A DNA stretch of 64,000 nucleotides from Acinetobacter sp. ANC 4169 (GCF_002135355.1 NZ_NEGE01000001.1:121764-185763); one strand, 5' to 3'; positions 46,989 to 56,652 are shown, counted from the first letter of the stretch. The notes: generated by a model from the sequence alone, not told the origin. A program made the numbers and translations.

Positions 46989-49123
46989 GATTTAGCTCCT
47001 GCAACTTGTCGTTGTTGTGGCTGATTCTGATTCAAAATCTGATCACGAGGTCCATCCATCACAATCTTGCCATCATTCACCACAATAATCCGATCCACCA
47101 ATTCCAGCACTGCACGACGATGCGTCGCAACAATCATGGTACGTTGACCGAGCCATAATTTCAGATGATCAATCAGCTGTTTTTCAGATACATCATCAAT
47201 TGCAGCGGTAGGTTCATCCAGCAACAAAATATTCGGCTGGCGAATCAACAAACGTGTCAGTAACAGTGCCTGTTTCTGCCCGCCTGAGAAACCTACACCA
47301 CCTTCAAGAATAATATGATCCAAGCCTTCCTTTTTTTCCTGAACAAAATGCAGGGCTCCGGTAATTTTTAGGGCATTTAAAATTTGTTCATCACTGGCTA
47401 AAGGCGCACCCAATGTCAGGTTTTCCCGCACAGTACCAAAAAATAAATGTGCATTCTGATTCAGCAAGGCCATATCACGACGTACATCTGAGGGGTCGAT
47501 TAAACCCAGCTCAACACCATCAAGTTTAATTTTGCCTTGTACAGGTGTTTGCATACCGGAAAATAATTGCAGCAATGTCGATTTACCTGCTCCATTACGC
47601 CCCAGAATGGCGATCTTTTCACCGGGTTTGATTTCCAGTTTAGGAATCATCAGACTTGGTTTTGGATCATCTTCGCCATATTTAAAAGTCACACCGGTTA
47701 ATTCATAATGGCCATTGAGTACCGGGCGGTGAATTAAATGAGCACGATCCGGCTGATCGACTGCTTTTTTCATTAATTCATCCAGTCCTTTTTTCGCCAC
47801 CTTGGCTTGCTGCCAGCGACCAAGCACCCCGGTAATCTGAGCAATCGGCCCCAGCATACGCGATGACAACATTGAGCATGCTACTAAAGCACCGGTGGTC
47901 ATGTCGCCTTTCATCACGGCAAAACACCCTACCAGCACGACAATCGCAAAGGTCAAACCTTGAATTTTTTGCGTCCAGGCATTCATAACCCCAACAATTT
48001 TACGTTGACGCATGGATATGTCTGCAGAGGTTTCATTGGTATGATTCCACTGGTTCTGAAATCTTGCCTCAGCACGTAATAGCTTTATATCTTCAATGCC
48101 TTGCACAGCTTCAACCAGCATCGCATTACGGATTGCACCTTCACGCATGCCCTCACTGGCCAGTTTCGCCAAAGGTTTTTGCGCCAAAATGCCCGGCAGA
48201 ATCATCAATGGAACCACCAGCAGCATCACCCAAAACAGGTTGCCGCCAATCAGCCAGAAAATCCCCAAAAACAACAGGAAGAATGGTAAATCGGCAATTG
48301 CCGAGATCGTGGTTGAGGTGACCAGTTCACGCACGCCTTCAAGTTCACGAATCTGTGAAATAAAACTACCAGTGGATTTTGAGCGTTCGCTATTTTTTAT
48401 TCTTAAGGCATGACCAAAAACCCGGTCTGAAATTTTTAAATCTGCACGTTTACCAATAATATCCGACAAATAAATTCGGGCAACACGTAGACTGAATTCA
48501 AAAATGGCAGCAATCAGCACCCCGCCCGCCAATACCCATAAAGTGGGGATTGACTGTGCCGGAATGACCCGGTCATAGACATTCATAGAAAACAAAACAG
48601 TCGCCAAAGCGAGAATATTGGCAATCATCGAGGCAAACATCACATCGATATAACGCTTCCAGTCACGTAATACAATCGACCAGAACCAGCTGCTTTCATA
48701 GGGTTTAATGTATTCATCTACCCGTGCATCAGGCACCGATTTTTCTGGTCGAAGAATATAAACATGACGAATACTGGATTGCAGTACATCTAGCGTTAGG
48801 ATTTGAGCAAGCCCCTGATCACCACTGAGTTGAACATTGACATTGCCCTCAGCATCGACCTTTTCCACCACACCGACCTGCCCGTCATGAAACTCCACCA
48901 CAACAGGTAGGCGCCACGGATTGATTAAATCGGTACTGAATGTGGATTTACGCAAACTCATGCCGACCTGACGGCTGATCAGGGACATGATGTCATCAAC
49001 ACTCTGGTTGGAATTCCAGTCAAGCTGTAAACGGATACGTTCTTCAGAAGGTTCTATCCGGTAATGCTTGGCAATTGTGAGCACCGCTTGAAGCCAAGGC
49101 TGATAATTCTTTTTATTATTCAT
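46985..49123 (-). CDS. lapB: LapB-like type I secretion ABC transporter (degenerate C39 domain)
   Basis: A 712-residue type I secretion ATPase with fused permease. The N-terminal C39-like domain (residues 1-130) has no cysteine or histidine pair fitting a peptidase, so it is a substrate-docking domain like that of LapB and HlyB. The permease has about six helices (residues 160-420). The ATPase has Walker A GRNGAGKST near residue 508, signature FSGGQKQ (Leu replaced by Phe), and Walker B ILLLDEPTAAID. It overlaps both neighbours by 4 nt, forming a tight three-gene operon. Confidence 0.92.
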   Translation of the reverse strand: MNNKKNYQPWLQAVLTIAKHYRIEPSEERIRLQLDWNSNQSVDDIMSLISRQVGMSLRKSTFSTDLINPWRLPVVVEFHDGQVGVVEKVDAEGNVNVQLSGDQGLAQILTLDVLQSSIRHVYILRPEKSVPDARVDEYIKPYESSWFWSIVLRDWKRYIDVMFASMIANILALATVLFSMNVYDRVIPAQSIPTLWVLAGGVLIAAIFEFSLRVARIYLSDIIGKRADLKISDRVFGHALRIKNSERSKSTGSFISQIRELEGVRELVTSTTISAIADLPFFLLFLGIFWLIGGNLFWVMLLVVPLMILPGILAQKPLAKLASEGMREGAIRNAMLVEAVQGIEDIKLLRAEARFQNQWNHTNETSADISMRQRKIVGVMNAWTQKIQGLTFAIVVLVGCFAVMKGDMTTGALVACSMLSSRMLGPIAQITGVLGRWQQAKVAKKGLDELMKKAVDQPDRAHLIHRPVLNGHYELTGVTFKYGEDDPKPSLMIPKLEIKPGEKIAILGRNGAGKSTLLQLFSGMQTPVQGKIKLDGVELGLIDPSDVRRDMALLNQNAHLFFGTVRENLTLGAPLASDEQILNALKITGALHFVQEKKEGLDHIILEGGVGFSGGQKQALLLTRLLIRQPNILLLDEPTAAIDDVSEKQLIDHLKLWLGQRTMIVATHRRAVLELVDRIIVVNDGKIVMDGPRDQILNQNQPQQRQVAGAKS

Positions 49124-50664
49124 GGCTGAATCTCAAACCCCTGAATTGAAATATTATTAAGATCATAGAGATCACGTGAATGACCAGTTATTGCAATGTA
49201 TCGCACAATTGCCACATAAATATCAAAACGGGCATTCTCAATTTCCTGTGCTGCACTGTGAATGGCCTGTTCAGCATTCAGCAAATCCACTGCCGAACGT
49301 GTGCCCAGTTTATATTGTTCCTGATAGAGCTCTTTGGTGCGAATGGTGGTTGCTTTGCGCGCCATTAATACGCCCATTTGACGCTGCTTGTTTTCAATTT
49401 CTTCGCGTAATGACCGGACATCATCTAAAACATTCAAATACACCGCATTTACTTTAGCTTTTGCCGCTTCCTCGGCATAGCTTGCAGCACGTGTCTGAGA
49501 TTTCACCGCTCCGCCCTGATAGAAGTTACTGGATACTTCTAACATGATGGAATCATACAAACCGTCATCTTCATTATTGTTGGGATTGCGCCCGTTGAGT
49601 GCCTGACTCAAAGAACCTTTCAGATTCAATGTAGGATAGCTGCTCAGCTTGGCTTGCTGTTTCTGGAATTTAGCACTTTCCACTTCGGCTTGTGCCATCA
49701 TCATCTGCGGGATTTTATTAAATTCAGGCTCTTCATACAGATGTGACTGTTGCACTAAACGCTCTGGAATTTTCCAGTCTAGAGCCGAGACATCAAAACC
49801 CAATAAAGTTCTTAATTTTTGTTGATACTGTCTCAGCTGGTTCTGCTGAACAATTAAATTAGACTCGGCTGCTTCCAAATTAGATTGCGCCTGCACCGGA
49901 TCTGCCTGAGTGCTAATCCCTGCTTTTGCTCTAAGATTGGCAATTTCAGCAATACGCGCAATACCATTAATCTGTTGTTGTGCAATCGCCGTAATTTCTT
50001 GATAACGTTTGATATTGATGATTGCATTTGCGGTTTCTAAAGCCACATTATCAATGCTTACCAATACATTGGCTTGTTCAGTTGCCAGTTTTGACTCTTG
50101 AATATTTACACTGCTTTTGACTTTGCCAAAGTCATATACCATTTGTGTAGCGGTCAAACTCAGTAATTGACGTCCGCGTTCTCCTGAGGTGAGATCTCCC
50201 GTTCCAATACCTCCAGAAAGTTGCGGATAGTATTGCGCTTTAGCGACATCAATATTCGAACCCTGAGAAGCCAGCGTTGAGAGGGCTTGAGAAATTTCAG
50301 GATTACGTCGTAATGCCCGCAGAATGGTTTCATTAAAACTTAATTGGGTAACAGGTGCATGGATTGACTGCTTTGAAACTAAATTATCCTTACGTTCAGA
50401 ACTTGTGATTGCAGGTAACTCCTGAACTTTAGAAGTATCCAGCTTAAAGTTACTTAAGGCATCAATATTTACCGTATTGTAGTTTTCATCTGATTTAGGA
50501 ATAAAAATTGGACTAATTACAGACTTAACTGACTGCAAAAATTCTGGTGAACTGTCTGCCTGTGCATAGCTCATGTGTAAAGGCAAAGTACAGATCAGAC
50601 ACTGTATGCTTCTTACTAGAATTTTCTGGCACCAAACTAGGTTATTTTGATTTTTTAGCATCAT
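49120..50664 (-). CDS. lapE: LapE-like TolC-family outer membrane channel
   Basis: A 514-residue TolC/OEP protein of the type I secretion system. A signal peptide ends near residue 36 (MSYAQA/DSSP). An N-terminal extension of about 80 residues precedes the first OEP repeat (SFNETILRALRRNPEISQAL); the second repeat starts about PQMMMAQAEVESAKFQ. The conserved QMVYDFGKVKSSVN and the C-terminal YKLGTRSAVDLLNAEQ are typical. It is the first gene of the operon; its stop overlaps the ABC gene by 4 nt. Confidence 0.92.
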   Translation of the reverse strand: MMLKNQNNLVWCQKILVRSIQCLICTLPLHMSYAQADSSPEFLQSVKSVISPIFIPKSDENYNTVNIDALSNFKLDTSKVQELPAITSSERKDNLVSKQSIHAPVTQLSFNETILRALRRNPEISQALSTLASQGSNIDVAKAQYYPQLSGGIGTGDLTSGERGRQLLSLTATQMVYDFGKVKSSVNIQESKLATEQANVLVSIDNVALETANAIINIKRYQEITAIAQQQINGIARIAEIANLRAKAGISTQADPVQAQSNLEAAESNLIVQQNQLRQYQQKLRTLLGFDVSALDWKIPERLVQQSHLYEEPEFNKIPQMMMAQAEVESAKFQKQQAKLSSYPTLNLKGSLSQALNGRNPNNNEDDGLYDSIMLEVSSNFYQGGAVKSQTRAASYAEEAAKAKVNAVYLNVLDDVRSLREEIENKQRQMGVLMARKATTIRTKELYQEQYKLGTRSAVDLLNAEQAIHSAAQEIENARFDIYVAIVRYIAITGHSRDLYDLNNISIQGFEIQP

Positions 50665-50763
50665 GTGAGTGACAATTATTTTTATGAGTACTTAACGCAT
50701 TTAATCCCTAATGCGCCTGTTATAATTAAGCAATTATCGTTTCTATTTTAATACTTAATATAT

Positions 50764-50807
50764 GGATGATCTTGTCACTTTTTTAATACAAAATCATCCT
50801 TTTTTTT
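50764..50807 (+). terminator. Inverted repeat with T-run on the plus strand
   Basis: The arms GGATGATCTTGT and ACAAAATCATCC (one mismatch) flank 12 nt and are followed by eight T residues on the plus strand. It looks like a rho-independent terminator facing right, although no plus-strand gene precedes it. For the minus-strand lptB transcript the T-run is on the wrong side, so it may act as an operator or leader structure for lapE. Confidence 0.45.
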
Positions 50808-50817
50808 AAAAATATAA

Positions 50818-51564
50818 CTAAACTGTAAAATCTTCACCCAAATAGACTTTACGCACAGTATCATTTTCAAGTACTTCTTGCGGTGTACCCTCTGCAATTA
50901 CAGCACCTTCACTGACAATATAAGCATGTTCACAAATCGCTAAAGTTTCACGTACATTATGATCGGTAATCAATACACCAATTCCACGGTCTTTCAGGTT
51001 ACGAATAATATCCTTGATATCCCCGACAGAGATTGGGTCGACCCCGGCAAAAGGTTCATCCAGTAGCATAAATTTAGGATCTGCAGCCAATGCTCGGGCA
51101 ATTTCAGCACGGCGTCGCTCACCACCCGACACACTCATGCCCAATGAATCTTTGATATGGCTGATTTTAAAATCAGCCAGCAATTCATTTAAACGCTGCT
51201 GACGTTGCTGCTTGTTCAAATCCTTACGAGTTTCAAGAATCGCCATAATGTTTTCAGAAATCGTCAGTTTTCTAAAAATGGAAGCTTCTTGCGGTAAATA
51301 GCCAATCCCTTTACGGGCTCGTTCATGCATGGCCAGATCTGACAAATCAAGATCATCCAAATGAATCTCGCCTTTGTCCATGCGGACCAGACCCACCACC
51401 ATATAGAAACTTGTGGTTTTACCTGCACCATTCGGACCGAGCAAGCCTACAATCTGCCCACTCTGCATCTGGAAAGACACATCCTTGACTACCCATCTTT
51501 TACTATAGTTTTTTGCAAGGTGCTTAATACAGAGCGTTTGGGGCTGGTTGAGTGACTGATCCAT
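50818..51564 (-). CDS. lptB: LptB, LPS export ABC transporter ATPase
   Basis: Cytosolic ATPase that, with LptFG, extracts LPS from the inner membrane. Walker A is GPNGAGKTT, the signature [14 protein letters not shown] and Walker [18 protein letters not shown]. The Q-loop segment [15 protein letters not shown] is characteristic of LptB. The 248-residue length is normal. Its ATG shares one nucleotide with the lptA stop. LPS export is a required step of outer membrane assembly. Confidence 0.97.
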   Translation of the reverse strand: MDQSLNQPQTLCIKHLAKNYSKRWVVKDVSFQMQSGQIVGLLGPNGAGKTTSFYMVVGLVRMDKGEIHLDDLDLSDLAMHERARKGIGYLPQEASIFRKLTISENIMAILETRKDLNKQQRQQRLNELLADFKISHIKDSLGMSVSGGERRRAEIARALAADPKFMLLDEPFAGVDPISVGDIKDIIRNLKDRGIGVLITDHNVRETLAICEHAYIVSEGAVIAEGTPQEVLENDTVRKVYLGEDFTV

Positions 51565-52130
51565 TAATCACGTGCTCCCGGGAAAGATTTTGAGCTTGAT
51601 GGCGGAATAACAATTTGCACACGGCCTGAAGAAGAGCCGGTATTGTTTGGTGTACCAGTCGCTTCTACATCACCTTTATTCATACTGTATTTCAAGGTAT
51701 TACCGCGAATACTTGCCCCATCTTGCTGCAACCACGCACTGCCAGACAAAGTAATAATGCCAGTTTGGGCATTATATAAAATCTTTTGTGCCTGACCTTT
51801 GGCCATGCCTTTATTGACATCGGTTTTTTGCTGGAAACGTGCAGGACCACCACTCGCGGTAATAGTACTGATTTGTTTTTGACTGTTCAGATTTGCCACA
51901 ATTGAATTGGCTTGCAACTTCATGGTGCCCTGTTCAATGATGACATTACCGGTATAAGTGGTCACACCTGTTTTTTCATTATAGGTGGCACGGTCAGCAA
52001 CCAATGAAATGGGCTGATTTCGGTCAGAAGGAATAGCAAATGCCGCTGCCGACGAGAATACAACCAAACCGACTAAAGCTGCTTGCTTAAGCAAGGTTTT
52101 AGAAAATGTAAGCTTAAGATTTTGGTTCAT
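51564..52130 (-). CDS. lptA: LptA, LPS periplasmic bridge protein
   Basis: Periplasmic beta-jellyroll protein that bridges LptC and LptD. A signal peptide ends near [11 protein letters not shown]. The OstA domain is visible in [22 protein letters not shown] and [20 protein letters not shown], with PSSS-rich C-terminus. I start at [14 protein letters not shown] (188 residues); an upstream in-frame start would add 13 residues and overlap lptC more. It overlaps lptC by 17 nt. Confidence 0.92.
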   Translation of the reverse strand: MNQNLKLTFSKTLLKQAALVGLVVFSSAAAFAIPSDRNQPISLVADRATYNEKTGVTTYTGNVIIEQGTMKLQANSIVANLNSQKQISTITASGGPARFQQKTDVNKGMAKGQAQKILYNAQTGIITLSGSAWLQQDGASIRGNTLKYSMNKGDVEATGTPNNTGSSSGRVQIVIPPSSSKSFPGARD

Positions 52131-52662
52131 ATTTTCCTCGAATATTAAAAAATTCGTATTGACCGTCATTTAAATTGGCTTTCAGTCCTTGGCTCACGAA
52201 TTCAGCTTGCGGAGATTCCACCATGACCTGTTTATCTGTTTCAATTTCCCGGCTTTCAGGATATCCGGTTAATTCTTGAGTCCGAAACTGCATTTGGCCT
52301 TGTTGCATCAGCTTGGTTGCCACTACATTGCCTGACAAAACCACGCGTTGATTATCATCATAACTATTTGCAACTTTGGCATAAAAAGTCGCATCTACTG
52401 CGCCGTTCTTATACATTGAGGCATTGAGGTTGGTCAGTTTTGCAGTTTCTTTTTGCAAGTCCTGTTCCAGACGATCCACCTGGGCACGGACATACAAATT
52501 ACCTTTATCATCGGTTTGAGTCAGGTTAATTTTTTCAGCGGAATAGGTCATGCTTCTGGCTGAGTCAACCTCGAGCTTGTTACCCTTACCACTGTAATAG
52601 TAGTAACCACCACTTATAGCTGCAATTGCTATAGCAGTTACGTATAAAACTTTTGTATCCAT
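52114..52662 (-). CDS. lptC: LptC, LPS export inner-membrane anchor
   Basis: Bitopic inner-membrane protein that receives LPS from LptB2FG and passes it to LptA. One N-terminal membrane helix (residues 5-24: LYVTAIAIAAISGGYYYY) and a periplasmic jellyroll domain with repeated GNVVATK- and QAEFVSQGLKANLNDGQYEF-type strands. The 182-residue length is normal. It overlaps lptA and follows kdsC by 41 bp. Confidence 0.92.
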   Translation of the reverse strand: MDTKVLYVTAIAIAAISGGYYYYSGKGNKLEVDSARSMTYSAEKINLTQTDDKGNLYVRAQVDRLEQDLQKETAKLTNLNASMYKNGAVDATFYAKVANSYDDNQRVVLSGNVVATKLMQQGQMQFRTQELTGYPESREIETDKQVMVESPQAEFVSQGLKANLNDGQYEFFNIRGKYEPKS

Positions 52663-52703
52663 AAGTGTGGTACTTAACTCAAATTCAATGGATTATTTAA
52701 TCA

Positions 52704-53243
52704 TTAATGTGGGACAGCGGTATATTTTTCAAGAAGCTCTTCATAAGCTCCTTTGGCCATTAAAATCATGTCACAGATTTCACGCACTGCACCACGACCG
52801 CCCATGGCCTGAGTGACCAGATCTGCACGGCGTCGAACTTCTACATGACCATTAGGTACCGTCACTTTCATGCCTGCAATGGCAAATGCCGAAAGATCAG
52901 GCCAATCATCGCCCATATACAAACAATCTTCTGGAGCAACATTCAATTGAGCACAGGCTTCGCGTAATGCCACACCTTTATCTTCTCGGCCCTGAAAAAC
53001 CAGGTCTACACCTAAGTCAGACATGCGCTTTTCCACAATATTACTTTTACGTCCAGTAATAATAATGACTTTCACACCTGCTTTCTGTACAAGTTTCATG
53101 CCCAAACCGTCACGAATATCAAAGGACTTGATTTCATCACCAGTATTGGTCAGGGTCACAAAACCATCACTCAGAATCCCGTCGACATCAAGAACCAAGG
53201 CCTCAACATGACGCGCCTGTTCCAATAAAATATAAGATGCCAT
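52704..53243 (-). CDS. kdsC: KdsC, 3-deoxy-D-manno-octulosonate 8-phosphate phosphatase
   Basis: HAD phosphatase that makes free Kdo, the inner-core sugar of LPS. The nucleophile motif is LVLDVDGILSDG, then IITGRKSNIVEKRM, and the metal motif MGDDWPDLSAFAIAG. The short C-terminus (DMILMAKGAYEELLEKY) is typical of the tetrameric C0 class. The 179-residue length is normal. It lies 3 bp from kdsD. Confidence 0.95.
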   Translation of the reverse strand: MASYILLEQARHVEALVLDVDGILSDGFVTLTNTGDEIKSFDIRDGLGMKLVQKAGVKVIIITGRKSNIVEKRMSDLGVDLVFQGREDKGVALREACAQLNVAPEDCLYMGDDWPDLSAFAIAGMKVTVPNGHVEVRRRADLVTQAMGGRGAVREICDMILMAKGAYEELLEKYTAVPH

Positions 53244-53246
53244 TTA

Positions 53247-54224
53247 TTAATTTACCCCAGCTTGAATCAGATCATGCATGCTAATCACACCAATGACCTT
53301 ATTTACACTATCTACTACTACAAATTGATTGATTTTCTTTTCATTCATTCGCTCTAAAGCTTCAACAGCACGTGCTTCTTGCGAAATGGTTAAAGGATTT
53401 TTAGTCATGACTTCAGCAACTGCCAAGTTCACATCAAAACCCTGTTGCTTATCAATTAGGCGACGCAAATCTCCGTCGGTGAAAATACCCAATAGAACGT
53501 CATTTTGATCCACAATTGTGGTTAAACCTAGGCGTTTATTTGAAATTTCGTATAAAACCTGATTCATTGGTGTATCTGGAGATACTTTTGGCAATTCTGC
53601 GCCTGTATGCATGATGTGTTTTACATGTAGCAACAAACGTTTGCCCAAAGCCCCGGCAGGATGAGACAGGGCAAAATCATCGGCAGTAAAGCCACGCGCA
53701 TCAAGTAAGGCAACCGCCAAGGCATCGCCTAAAGCCAAAGTTGCAGTGGTACTTGAGGTCGGCGCCAGACCCAGTGGACATGCTTCCTGAATATTTCCCA
53801 AAGTTAAAGCCACATCTGCATTTTGCGGCATAGGTCCTTTGTCATCCCCACTAATGGTAATTAATGGGATTTCCAAGCGTTTGATTAATGGCATGAGCAT
53901 CATGATTTCGTCGCTCTTGCCCGAATTTGAAATAGCAATGAGTACATCACCAGGAACCAGCATGCCTAGGTCGCCATGTCCGGCTTCACCCGGATGCATA
54001 AAGAATGATGGCGTACCTGTAGAGGCAAAAGTTGCTGCCATTTTACGGCCAATATGCCCTGACTTCCCCATACCGGTAATGACTAAACGCCCTCGGCACT
54101 GCAAAATAATTTCACATGTACGGCTAAAACGTTCATCAATTTGCGTCGCCAATATTTCTAGCGCTTGTTCTTCTATACGCAAAGTTTCTAATGCGACTTT
54201 TTGAAAGTCTATTTGATTTGGCAT
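53247..54224 (-). CDS. kdsD: KdsD, arabinose 5-phosphate isomerase
   Basis: Converts ribulose 5-phosphate to arabinose 5-phosphate, the first step of Kdo synthesis. The N-terminal SIS domain carries VITGMGKSGHIGRKMAATFAST, ISNSGKSDEI and TSSTTATLALGDALAVAL. Two C-terminal CBS domains follow (about residues 200-325). I start at MPNQIDFQKVAL (325 residues) as in homologues; an upstream TTG with AAGG would add five residues. It heads the kdsD-kdsC-lptC-lptA-lptB operon. Confidence 0.93.
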   Translation of the reverse strand: MPNQIDFQKVALETLRIEEQALEILATQIDERFSRTCEIILQCRGRLVITGMGKSGHIGRKMAATFASTGTPSFFMHPGEAGHGDLGMLVPGDVLIAISNSGKSDEIMMLMPLIKRLEIPLITISGDDKGPMPQNADVALTLGNIQEACPLGLAPTSSTTATLALGDALAVALLDARGFTADDFALSHPAGALGKRLLLHVKHIMHTGAELPKVSPDTPMNQVLYEISNKRLGLTTIVDQNDVLLGIFTDGDLRRLIDKQQGFDVNLAVAEVMTKNPLTISQEARAVEALERMNEKKINQFVVVDSVNKVIGVISMHDLIQAGVN

Positions 54225-54253
54225 ATTTGGTGGGTTCAAAGTAGGTTTACCTT

Positions 54254-54284
54254 AACTCTATATAGAGTTGACTCAGTCTAGCAA
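54254..54284 (-). promoter_or_regulatory. Promoter of the kdsD operon with 16-bp palindrome
   Basis: On the minus strand TTGCTA and TATAGA are 16 bp apart, 33-60 bp before the kdsD ATG. The -10 lies inside a perfect palindrome AACTCTATATAGAGTT (54254-54269), which could be an operator. Confidence 0.5.
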
Positions 54285-54419
54285 AAAATAATTTTCGCAA
54301 TTTTATCATATCTATGCAAATGCCACGTTTTAATATGTATAAGATTTCATGAAATGTGCAGAAATTATGGTTTGATAAAGCAAGTGTATCTATGCTGTGC
54401 TCATTCTGAAAAATTCGGA

Positions 54420-54779
54420 TTATTGGTGTACCCAAATTCCCTCATCCCCTATAAAGTAAGTGTGATTATGCTCTACTTCAATGGTATAAACATCAGCACA
54501 ATAATGATCAAAGGTCGGTCTTAATTGTGCAAAAAACTGTACTTCAGGGTTATTTTTATCATCAGGCAATATGCGCTTGGTTTGAGTACTTGCTAATACT
54601 TTTTCAAGTAAACCACAACTTAAATAAGCACCACCGCCAGCAATAACTACAGCTAATCCTCCACGTAAATCTACATAGCAGCTAAAGTCATCATCATAAA
54701 GCATCGCAACTAGTGGGTCTGCTGTACAACTGATCGTTTTTTCATTATTAATATCGGCAGAAATCTTCTGGTTGCTCAA
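54420..54779 (-). CDS. Orphan Hint-like C-terminal fragment
   Basis: A 119-residue protein with a TTG start preceded by a GGAG at a normal distance. Its last 23 residues match the C-terminal block of Hint/pretoxin domains (VYTIEVEHNHTYFIGDEGIW), normally found where a polymorphic toxin is split off. Here the protein simply ends after WVHQ, with no toxin domain and no N-terminal catalytic Cys block. A glycine-rich hydrophobic segment lies in the middle. A short overlapping frame with an ATG starts 19 nt upstream and stops early, hinting at a frameshift. A toxin remnant beside tRNA-Gly is the best guess. Confidence 0.55.
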   Translation of the reverse strand: MSNQKISADINNEKTISCTADPLVAMLYDDDFSCYVDLRGGLAVVIAGGGAYLSCGLLEKVLASTQTKRILPDDKNNPEVQFFAQLRPTFDHYCADVYTIEVEHNHTYFIGDEGIWVHQ

Positions 54780-54913
54780 TTTTTATTTCTCCGTCCATCG
54801 CTGTTTATTTTTATTTGCAATGCGCCATCTTAAGCCATAATTAATGACATTGAATATTCATATTTAAATCATGTGGTTCAATTCTAATTTAGTATTTTAT
54901 TTTTACAGCCCAT

Positions 54914-54942
54914 AAAAAAACCCTAATCTTTCGACTAGGGCT
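54914..54942 (-). terminator. Terminator of tRNA-Gly
   Basis: On the minus strand the stem CCCTA/TAGGG is followed by seven T residues, 11 nt past the tRNA 3' end. Confidence 0.8.
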
Positions 54943-54952
54943 TTTCGTATTC

Positions 54953-55028
54953 TGGAGCGGGAAAGGAGACTCGAACTCCCGACCCCAACCTTGGCAAGGT
55001 TATGCTCTACCAACTGAGCTATTCCCGC
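54953..55028 (-). tRNA. tRNA-Gly (anticodon GCC)
   Basis: A 76-nt cloverleaf with acceptor GCGGGAA, D-arm AGCTCAGTTGGTAGAGC, anticodon loop CTTGCCAAG giving GCC, T-loop GGTTCGAGTC-like sequence (GGAGTTCGAGTCTCC) and an encoded CCA end. It reads GGC and GGU glycine codons. It lies between cysS and the Hint fragment, with its own promoter and terminator. Confidence 0.97.
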
Positions 55029-55041
55029 AATATGGAAGTGA

Positions 55042-55069
55042 ATTATAGAGAGTTTCATTCAACTGTCAA
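55042..55069 (-). promoter_or_regulatory. Consensus promoter of tRNA-Gly
   Basis: On the minus strand a perfect TTGACA and a perfect TATAAT are separated by 16 bp, placing transcription start about 7 nt before the tRNA. Confidence 0.88.
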
Positions 55070-55093
55070 CTCTTTATGCTTCCAAATGTTTAA

Positions 55094-56515
55094 TTAATCA
55101 GCACGACGCCAAATGGTGCCTTGACGCGTATCTTCCAGAACTACCCCTTGATCGAGTAACGACTGGCGAATTTCATCCGCTTTGGCAAATTCTTTGGCCT
55201 TTTTCGCATCTTTACGTTGTTGAATCAAATCTTCAATTTGTTCTTCAGTTAAACCTAATGCTTCCTGACCAATATCCGACTTCAAAAAGTCATCTACATT
55301 ATGCTGAACCAGACCCAGAATATTGGTGAGGTGACGTAAAGTTGAATAATAAACCTCTGCCTGTTCTTGGTTTTCATCTTTCACTGCACGGTTGAGCTCT
55401 TTGTTGATTTCAAACAATACGGCAATCGCTTCTGCAGTATTGAAATCATCACGCATGGCTGCATTAAAACGTTCAACCAAAGCATCATCTAAACGATCTA
55501 CTGTTCTTTCACCATAAGCTTGTTGATACGCTTTAAATGAATGATAGAAACGGGAAAGGGTGTTCTTTGCTTCTTTTAAAGCAGTATCAGAGAAGTTGAC
55601 CGGACTACGATAATGCGAAGAAACAATAAAGAAACGGATCACTTCAGGATGAAACTTATCCATTACATCGCGAATGGTGAAGAAGTTACCTAAAGACTTC
55701 GACATTTTTTCGCCATCGACATTAATAAAGCCGACGTGCATCCAGTAATTGACATACTGTTCACCAGTTGATGCTTCCGATTGCGCAATTTCATTTTCGT
55801 GATGCGGGAAAGTTAAATCTGAACCACCACCGTGAATATCAAAATGGTTGCCCAGGCAGCAGGTCGACATGGCTGAACATTCAATATGCCAGCCCGGACG
55901 GCCATTGCCCCAAGGCGAAGCCCAAGAAGGTTCGTTTTCCTTGGCGTGTTTCCACAGTACAAAGTCAAAGGGATGTTTCTTTTCTACTTCAACATCAACG
56001 CGTTCAGATGCACCAGCCTGCATATCTTCAAGCTTACGCCCAGAAAGACGGCCATATTTGGCAAATTTTTCCACCTGGAAATAAACATCGCCATTTGCAG
56101 ATGGATAAGCCGTGCCGTTATTGACCAGGTTACCAATCATGTTTTGCATCTGGTCAATATAATCCGTCGCACGAGGCGCTTCATCTGGATGCAAACAACC
56201 CAGATTTTCGGCATCTTCATTCATGGCTTTAATAAAGCGATCAGTTAATGCAGTAATGCTTTCGCCATTTTCATTGGCACGGGCAATAATTTTGTCATCG
56301 ATGTCGGTGATATTTCGAACGTATTTCACGTTCCAACCCTGACTGCGCAGGAAACGGATAATGTAGTCGAATGCAACCATGACTCGAGCATGCCCAATAT
56401 GACAGTAATCATAAACTGTCATACCGCACACATACATGTCGATATGTCCTTCTTTACGTGGAACAAATTCAACTTTTTTACGTTGCTCTGAATTGTATAG
56501 AACAAATGGTTGCAT
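55094..56515 (-). CDS. cysS: CysS, cysteinyl-tRNA synthetase
   Basis: Class I aminoacyl-tRNA synthetase that charges tRNA-Cys. The zinc/active-site start is [19 protein letters not shown] with the HIGH motif; [15 protein letters not shown] is the KMSKS loop. The C-terminal anticodon-binding helical part reaches the end (residues 340-473). The 473-residue length is normal. It is a single-gene unit. Confidence 0.97.
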   Translation of the reverse strand: MQPFVLYNSEQRKKVEFVPRKEGHIDMYVCGMTVYDYCHIGHARVMVAFDYIIRFLRSQGWNVKYVRNITDIDDKIIARANENGESITALTDRFIKAMNEDAENLGCLHPDEAPRATDYIDQMQNMIGNLVNNGTAYPSANGDVYFQVEKFAKYGRLSGRKLEDMQAGASERVDVEVEKKHPFDFVLWKHAKENEPSWASPWGNGRPGWHIECSAMSTCCLGNHFDIHGGGSDLTFPHHENEIAQSEASTGEQYVNYWMHVGFINVDGEKMSKSLGNFFTIRDVMDKFHPEVIRFFIVSSHYRSPVNFSDTALKEAKNTLSRFYHSFKAYQQAYGERTVDRLDDALVERFNAAMRDDFNTAEAIAVLFEINKELNRAVKDENQEQAEVYYSTLRHLTNILGLVQHNVDDFLKSDIGQEALGLTEEQIEDLIQQRKDAKKAKEFAKADEIRQSLLDQGVVLEDTRQGTIWRRAD

Positions 56516-56618
56516 AGGTCTTCTAAAATGCTTTTACAAATGATGGCTCATCTTAACCTAAGCATTATTTTTCATAAAGTTTTCATGCCTTTTTCTTCTG
56601 AATATTTTTATGAAGCAT

Positions 56619-56647
56619 AAAAAAGACCAGCGGTTGCTGGTCTTTTT
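56619..56647 (-). terminator. Terminator after the small secreted gene
   Basis: The stem AAAAAGACCAGC/GCTGGTCTTTTT with a GGTT loop; it can act in both directions. Confidence 0.9.
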
Positions 56648-56652
56648 AAATA

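Noticed and set aside
48064..48413. Overlapping antisense open frames in the ABC transporter gene
   Set aside because: Three frames at once on the opposite strand are due to codon bias; no protein features.
54247..54435. 62-codon minus-strand open frame upstream of kdsD
   Set aside because: It overlaps the kdsD promoter and palindrome and the end of the Hint-like gene in another frame, and has no recognisable protein character.
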